Source: Blastomussa wellsi (lineage: Eukaryota > Cnidaria > Anthozoa > Scleractinia > Plerogyridae). Taken from it: DNA of 64,000 nucleotides. The position numbers and the translations under genes are program-made. The stretch's first letter is position 1, and the number at the start of each line of letters is the position of its first letter. The notes below the pieces were generated by a model that saw only the letters and a list, made by a program, of their open reading frames with translations, was not told where the DNA came from and ran no database searches. Positions 61,691-64,000 of this stretch are shown here, piece by piece. Location: assembly GCA_947652115.1 (NCBI GenBank), contig OX393562.1, forward strand, positions 33,913,543-33,977,542. Direction: 5' to 3'.

Positions 61691-63790
61691 AACAACGACA
61701 ATGATAATGATAATGATAATGATAATGATAATCTATATTTAAACACGGTAGTGTTTAAAAGTTGTATCTGAAGTCGCTAAACAAAACTCGTCGTTACTCA
61801 GCCGTTTTTTTGTCTAAAAACCTCGCAAAAACCATATCCAGTGGATATATGAACGTGGCAAATGTTTCGCCCTCCAAACTAGTTTTTCTTGACAATTGAT
61901 TGGTTTATGGAAGGTATTCTTATTTTACAGTTTGAGCAAAACTGTCCAATTTATTTTAAATCTGGACAGTTGGCAAAAATTAACAAAAAATGCATCTGTT
62001 TACAAAAATGGATTTTGATGTAGCTAATAATTAAGAAGTTTATCAGGCGCCCTTTATAAAAGTGCATTCTGCACTGTTAACGAATAGCTTAAAGTAACTT
62101 TACCTCTTCCATATATACCCCGACAGCTCTTTCCAATGCATTCCTCCTTCTTTCGATCGAATGAAGCAAATACTCACGGTCCTTGTATGGACAGTATTTC
62201 CTTGTCAGTGTTCCGTTGATGACGATTTCGTAATAGCTTTGTCCGGTGTCTGGATCTTCCTTCATGTCGGATGAATGTTGCTCGCATCCCCAGTCTCTTT
62301 CTTCATCAGTGAACAGAGACGAAGGATGAAACTTGACCAGATCTGTGATTGGTGCAACCATAAATTTGATTGGCTTGGGATATGTAGGAATTGATGCCAG
62401 CCATCGTTTAAGTTGATCTTTTATTGTCGGTGAATTAAAATCCGATATGAACGAAGCAATTTCTTGGTCTCCTCCTTCTACAGATATGAAGGTAGATGAA
62501 GTCTTTGATTGTTGTTTTCCGCTGCTTCCTCCGCTTGTCTCATCCCTTGAATTATAACTCGCGAAAAGAAATCCAAACTGAGTTTCCATAACTTGGCTAA
62601 ACTCTTCTTTACTCGACACTTGGCTAGCTTCCATTGTCTTGAAAATATCAAGACGGCCACCGAATTTTCCTGATTTTACGATGTGCGTCCCCCAACGAAG
62701 GATGAAATCCTCTGCAGATTAAAATAACTGGCATTGGCATTGCTTACTATCATTTTAATTAATCAATATTGTTTAAACTCGTCTTGCACTAGCAGCATTA
62801 GAAGAATCTCAGAGCTCTTTTAGTACCTTTCTAAGAACCTATGAGGGGCCTTGGAGACAGGGTGTACGTCATGTACTATGCAAAGACTATTGGTGGTTTT
62901 CATTGTCACGTTATCAAAAACTAAATTCAAAACAATTCAACTGCAGAAGCTTAGAATTTCAGAGAGTGTAGATGATAAATACATAAAAACAATTTTACAA
63001 GTCTCAGGCCTGTGCAGTGTCCCGTTCGCGAGTTATTTGCCAAGACGTTCAACGCAAATATACAAAGCTCAGTATGGAGACGCCATATTTGTGTCCTTCC
63101 AAGGGGCACAAATATGGCTGCCGTCATGCACGCGGAACCATCTGGAATTCAGTTGTAGTAGCGACTACTACGCCACTTATTATATCTGAAATGTTCAAAC
63201 ATCTGAAAATAGAAAGGATAGGCTTTTTCTAAACAAAGCATGTACGAAGAACACTATTTTGATATTTTGAGCACTTTTTAGCCATTTTTGCCAGCACTTT
63301 CTTACGATTTTACCAGCGCAATCGGGAAAGGCCTGGTCCGAGTCCGTGCCTGGGTACCTACGTGTGTTCTTGGGGAAACAGTATACTCTCACAGTGCTTC
63401 TATCCACCCTGGGGGTAAACGTATAAGTAAGTACCAGTGAATATTGGGGGCAGCCTGACAGAATGCAATAAACAAGCACCCCATCCAGGGGAGTAGAAAT
63501 ACTCATAGCCACTTGTAGCTGCAGGAACTGGAACTAAGCGCAGGCAGATGTTGCTACTAGCCGACTTGGCTTCAGGTAGCTCAACACAAATTTTTTTGCC
63601 TGTAGCACACTCACTACTATCAGTTGGAACCTTGTTGTATATTGCCAGAATTATCACGTTAACAGAGAATCACTTACGAAATTTAATGGCGGCTCCGGGA
63701 GATAAATACGACAAGGGAAGATCCATGAACTCCTGAAGAAAGCTCACACTTAGGTCGGTTGCTTTGACTTCGTCCAAATATATTTCATAC
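40516..63790 (-). CDS. MACPF / Methyltransf_FA-like / Cys-rich / fibrinogen C-terminal secreted protein, 3' seven exons
   Basis: Exons in transcript order: 63790-63678, 62711-62104, 60663-59983, 55956-55599, 53206-53099, 41312-40935, 40778-40516. Every join keeps phase and every edge is AG/GT. Encoded in order: a MACPF core half; an extracellular region resembling a Methyltransf_FA fold; a Cys-rich (furin/EGF-like) segment; a fibrinogen C-terminal domain. MACPF proteins form membrane pores and fibrinogen-related domains bind sugars, so an immune or venom-like recognition effector is a fair guess, not a demonstration. 5' exons lie beyond 64000. Alternatively two genes: a MACPF gene ending near 62089 and a fibrinogen-domain gene starting at 60898. 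Confidence 0.7.
41313..43724. other. Intron stretch without a supported gene
   Basis: A/T-rich DNA with a partial MITE end at 42314-42420 (GACGGTTAA repeats) and no coding exon I can support. A Glu/Lys-rich 79-codon frame at 42620-42859 (-) has no family features. Confidence 0.5.
44625..45742. mobile_element. TIR element nested in the 3.9-kb element
   Basis: Left end AAAAAATCCACACACCCCGA (with GGATGGGG) and right end reversed AAAAAATCCACACCCTCCGG (with ATGGG). Near both ends CCCCTCTCGCCTGGATTTCC occurs in the same direction (44735 and 45660), so it is not a simple palindrome. No transposase. Confidence 0.6.
45925..46214 (-). repeat. Second tRNA-derived SINE family
   Basis: On the reverse strand the head GAGCGTGGCCTAGTGGTCAG (A box) and GGGTTCGAGTCC (B box) lies at about 46140-46205. 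The body follows and the tail is an A-rich (TTTATT)n at 45930-45955. The head differs from the GGCTTCATAGCTC family. Only one copy is seen here. Confidence 0.75.
48490..48588 (-). repeat. tRNA-derived SINE, copy 2 (left half)
   Basis: Reverse-strand head GGATTCATAGCTCAGTTGGT with B box GGGGTTCAAATCCCGTGGAA, split by the hAT-like element. Its continuation is at 51547 onward. 47635-48489 holds no further element. Confidence 0.8.
48589..51541. mobile_element. 3.0-kb hAT-like TIR element inserted in a SINE
   Basis: CAGGGGCGGATAC at 48589-48601 is mirrored at 51529-51541, with TCAAT at 48584-48588 and 51542-51546. SINE sequence (GCGAGATCAAT) precedes and TCAATTTATTGAG, the normal SINE continuation, follows. 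Internally there are poly-G and poly-C runs near both ends and an L1/Tx1-like LINE. No transposase. Nested order: SINE, then this element, then the LINE. Confidence 0.8.
49059..51005 (-). mobile_element. L1/Tx1-like LINE, dead, inside the hAT-like element
   Basis: Reverse strand, 5' to 3': a stop codon before GVRQGD (about 50915), [20 protein letters not shown], then AFANDMTCF where the catalytic FADD has become FAND; further pieces 50622-50422 ([19 protein letters not shown]), 50358-49873 and 49925-49425, the last with a CHFC..H..C zinc-knuckle-like pattern ([20 protein letters not shown]) typical of the RT-associated zinc segment. The 3' end is a poly-A run at 49059-49067. It is 5'-truncated and frameshifted at least three times. 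Confidence 0.8.
51547..51890. repeat. tRNA-derived SINE pieces, both orientations
   Basis: 51547-51570 continues the split SINE. 51631-51705 is a body piece on the reverse strand (GATCATCGCGGAAAATTCC ... GAAGCCTGAAAATCAGG). 51697-51880 is a forward copy: GGCTTCAGAGCTCAGTTGCA, B box GGGTTTGAATCCCGTTGAAG, then body CTGAATTTTATCAGGCTTC. Confidence 0.75.
51951..52460. repeat. Palindromic MITE and flanking inverted repeat
   Basis: GTCCAATTCGGTCTGTAGTC is mirrored at 52054 by GATTACAGCCAGAATTGGAC (arms of 47 bases with a GACCGCTAAGCGGGAGTC centre). A wider pair AATCATAACCATTACAATTT (52076) / GAAATTGTAATGGTTATGATTA (52435) encloses a further non-coding stretch. No ORF. Confidence 0.7.
52490..52850 (+). 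mobile_element. Penelope-like element 3' fragment, GIY-YIG domain
   Basis: Forward reading [20 protein letters not shown] then [20 protein letters not shown] is the start of the GIY-YIG nuclease of a Penelope-type retroelement (GxVYK, VGET). It then loses frame. Truncated at both ends. Confidence 0.7.
53099..53206 (-). CDS. Cys-rich exon (furin/EGF-like)
   Basis: A 108-base 1-1 phase exon with six Cys in 36 residues: [25 protein letters not shown] and DKTCVP. Acceptor ACCTCTAG, donor CCAG|GTGAGT. Phase symmetry is typical of shuffled extracellular modules. It joins the fibrinogen domain exon across an 11.8-kb intron. It is shorter than 60 residues and was found by reading the reverse strand. 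Confidence 0.7.
53587..54310 (+). pseudogene. THAP-domain protein of the transposon, broken
   Basis: ATG 53587 opens a THAP domain: CLIVGCGSK (first C-x4-C pair), [23 protein letters not shown] (W and DD landmarks) and [12 protein letters not shown] (C-x2-H). The frame ends at 53820, yet clear homology continues in the same frame through two stops (TAA 53818, TAG about 53833). A Glu/Lys-rich coiled coil is followed by a region with [20 protein letters not shown] near 54165-54225, the lead-in to the DDE transposase of this type. The DDE domain itself is missing. THAP proteins bind DNA; here the copy is dead. Confidence 0.75.
54530..54710 (-). pseudogene. Fragment of a cnidarian transposon-type protein
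   Basis: Reverse-strand frame with [38 protein letters not shown] and [11 protein letters not shown]. This resembles the N-terminal region of a repeated cnidarian protein whose later part holds a SWIM-like zinc finger and an exonuclease. Only this segment is present, in between the inverted THAP pieces. Confidence 0.45.
54957..55200 (+). repeat. Dispersed repeat R1, copy 3 (diverged)
   Basis: TGGATCGCGGGCTC, TTTTGTAATTTTTCATGGTC, and the common end GGAGCTCCGC(G)CTTTTAGG followed by TTGGCTAAATCTAAATA. 55201-55598 has no other feature. Confidence 0.7.
55599..55956 (-). CDS. Exon: rest of Methyltransf_FA-like region and start of Cys-rich segment
   Basis: 119 codons plus one base. Acceptor CTCCACAG, donor CAAG|GTACGA. 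Reads [38 protein letters not shown] and [18 protein letters not shown], in line with the second half of the Methyltransf_FA-like fold, and ends with a Cys cluster ([15 protein letters not shown]) that opens a furin/EGF-like segment completed by the next exon. Confidence 0.7.
56365..56603. repeat. Dispersed repeat R2, palindromic copy
   Basis: The head AAGAGGGGGTAAGTTTCTAA is followed by a near-perfect 93-bp inverted pair centred on GTCGGGCGAC at 56507-56516 and ending at 56603. 55957-56364 has no other feature. Confidence 0.9.
56870..57060 (-). repeat. tRNA-derived SINE, copy 3
   Basis: Reverse-strand head GGCTTCATAACTCAGTTGGT and B box GGGTTCAAATCCCGTTGAAG, then the usual body ending at 56870. 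Confidence 0.85.
57062..57190 (-). repeat. tRNA-derived SINE, internally deleted copy next to copy 3
   Basis: Same body end (AATAATTCATATTTGAACTG) and head GGCTTCACAGCTCAGTTGCT with a short B box region. The A/B box spacing is shorter by about 25 bases. Adjacent and same orientation as the previous copy. Confidence 0.75.
57468..57572. repeat. Palindromic MITE with CAATATTTGGGAAGG tips
   Basis: CAATATTTGGGAAGGTACGG, CCTTTCTTCTTTAGGGTGTTA are mirrored by TAACACCCTGAAGCAGGAAG, GCCGTGCCTTTCAAAATATTG. Loop about 21 bases. The remaining 57191-58564 has nothing else I could identify. Confidence 0.8.
58565..58735. repeat. Dispersed repeat R2, short palindromic copy
   Basis: Head AATAGAGAGGGTAAGTTTCT as in the other copies, then an inverted pair of about 50 bases centred on CTCTTGAAT, ending AACCAAATT at 58735. 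It lacks the central CGTTTCGAGCGTTAGCCC. 58736-59982 has no supported feature. Confidence 0.85.
59983..60663 (-). CDS. Exon of 227 codons, extracellular region
   Basis: Phase 0 at both ends; acceptor CCTTCAG, donor AAG|GTGGGT. Starts [20 protein letters not shown]. Cys residues lie at GLPGCQ, TACNRG, KICIYG, LPCNV and GSCLHF. The last third, with [18 protein letters not shown] and [13 protein letters not shown], looks like the beginning of a farnesoic-acid O-methyltransferase-like (Methyltransf_FA) domain that finishes in the next exon. In animals this domain is found in extracellular proteins and its activity is mostly unproven. The first two-thirds match nothing I know. Confidence 0.7.
60812..60898 (-). 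CDS. Candidate alternative first exon with a signal peptide
   Basis: ATG at 60898, then [20 protein letters not shown] followed by IGNADNLII: a short basic start, a hydrophobic core and a small-residue site, as in a signal peptide. It ends at a strong donor ATA|GTAAGT (60812) in phase 0, the same phase as the MACPF exon donor, so it can join directly to 60663. It would give a secreted form with the Methyltransf_FA-like, Cys-rich and fibrinogen domains but no MACPF. A hairpin (60923-60963) lies just upstream. It might also be a chance ORF. Confidence 0.45.
60923..60963. repeat. Short hairpin next to the signal-peptide exon
   Basis: CCTTCTATTTCCCTAGC is mirrored by AGGAAGTGAAATAGAAGG. Located 25 bases 5' of ATG 60898 in transcript direction, so it could sit in a 5'UTR or promoter. 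60964-61377 shows nothing further. Confidence 0.6.
61378..61590 (-). repeat. tRNA-derived SINE, copy 4
   Basis: Reverse-strand head GGCTTCATAGCTCAGCTGGT, B box GGGTCTGAATCCCGTTGAAG, then body. Immediately followed by the microsatellite. Confidence 0.85.
61597..61735. repeat. Compound (GATAAT/GACAAT/GACAAC)n microsatellite
   Basis: About 20 repeats of 6-base units AATGAT, AATGAC, AACGAC, then AATGAT again, drifting through related motifs. It abuts the SINE and may have grown from a SINE-end repeat. 61736-62088 has no feature. Confidence 0.9.
62104..63790 (-). CDS. MACPF exons (63790-63678 and 62711-62104)
   Basis: The first exon encodes [20 protein letters not shown] and then LPLSYLSPG, the segment before the MACPF signature. 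The second has the signature [20 protein letters not shown] (Y/W-G-T-H, then GG), then a Ser/Gly-rich stretch, [32 protein letters not shown] (a usual MACPF end) and a helical tail [17 protein letters not shown]. The donor at 62103 (GAG|GTAAAG) gives phase 0; if unspliced, the frame stops at 62089 after four codons. Only the C-terminal half of MACPF is in the window, so the membrane-insertion helices cannot be judged fully. Confidence 0.8.
63335..63545 (-). repeat. SINE-like repeat, diverged
   Basis: Reverse strand: GGAACTAAGCGCAGG-side block with TATGAGTATTTCTACTCCCC, TGGATGGGGTGCTTG, CCCCCAGGGTGGATAGAAGC, ACTGTGAGAGTATACTG and CCCAAGAACACA. I recall this block as a common coral repeat. It lies in the intron between the two MACPF exons. 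A short related scrap is at 15783-15840. Confidence 0.5.
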
Positions 63791-64000
63791 CTAAATATTT
63801 CAGGAATAGTAAATAGTGATTAATTAGGACACAGATAAATTGGTTGCGTCGATAGCCTTTCTTTAAGGTGACAACTTATTTAAAGTGGCACTTACCAGTC
63901 CGGGCCAAAAAATCTAGTTAACCTATCTCTATTTTTGGTTGAATGAATCTTTATACCTACCATTGTTTACTGTTAAAGTTTGAAAGCAAACGTTGCAAAG

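Noticed and set aside
63400..63657. 85-codon reverse frame as an exon between the MACPF exons
   Set aside because: It overlaps a diverged SINE-like repeat, and the flanking MACPF exons join in phase without it.

Overview
This window reads as nuclear DNA of an anthozoan cnidarian, most likely a stony coral (inference). The support is a multi-exon metazoan chitin synthase, a secreted MACPF/fibrinogen-domain gene, long introns with GT/AG boundaries, and a dense mix of transposons of kinds familiar from coral and anemone genomes: Polinton/Maverick remnants, a BEL/Pao LTR element, CR1-like and L1/Tx1-like LINEs, Penelope-like elements, tRNA-derived SINEs and many palindromic MITEs. No rRNA, CRISPR or prokaryotic operon was seen.

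Layout. 1-4712: compact, intronless, virus-like gene block from a decayed Polinton/Maverick (end of a major capsid protein, a coiled-coil/membrane protein, two further reverse-strand proteins, a short beta-rich protein and a frameshifted hydrophobic protein). Almost every gene is broken by frameshifts, stops or a missing start. 4827-5306: a hairpin repeat and a dispersed repeat. 5371-22707 (+): the 3' two-thirds or so of a chitin synthase, twelve exons whose phases all match (about 900 residues), followed by a 3'UTR to about 23600. Its introns hold MITEs, a LINE fragment, minisatellites, a Penelope fragment and a SINE. The 5' exons must lie left of the window, so the Polinton remnant probably sits in an intron.

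23640-31460: repeats only, including a CR1-like LINE split by a TIR element, an 860-bp inverted duplication, a broken RecQ-type helicase fragment and a 20-bp minisatellite. 31464-38147: a TTAA-flanked MITE split by a complete BEL/Pao retrotransposon with 200-bp LTRs that are identical by eye and a perfect AATGG target duplication. 38150-40500: degenerate repeats and two MITEs.

40516-63790 (-): one large gene model running from beyond the right edge down to 40516. Seven exons join in phase: two MACPF exons, a novel extracellular region leading into a Methyltransf_FA-like region, a Cys-rich exon and two fibrinogen C-terminal exons. An exon encoding a signal peptide at 60812-60898 can splice in the same phase and may be an alternative promoter giving a secreted form without MACPF. 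The 11.8-kb intron 41313-53098 holds two hAT-like elements of 3.9 and 3.0 kb, each with its own 5-bp target duplication. The second lies in a SINE and itself contains a dead L1/Tx1-like LINE.

All domain calls come from reading translations. No database search, alignment or splice predictor was run.
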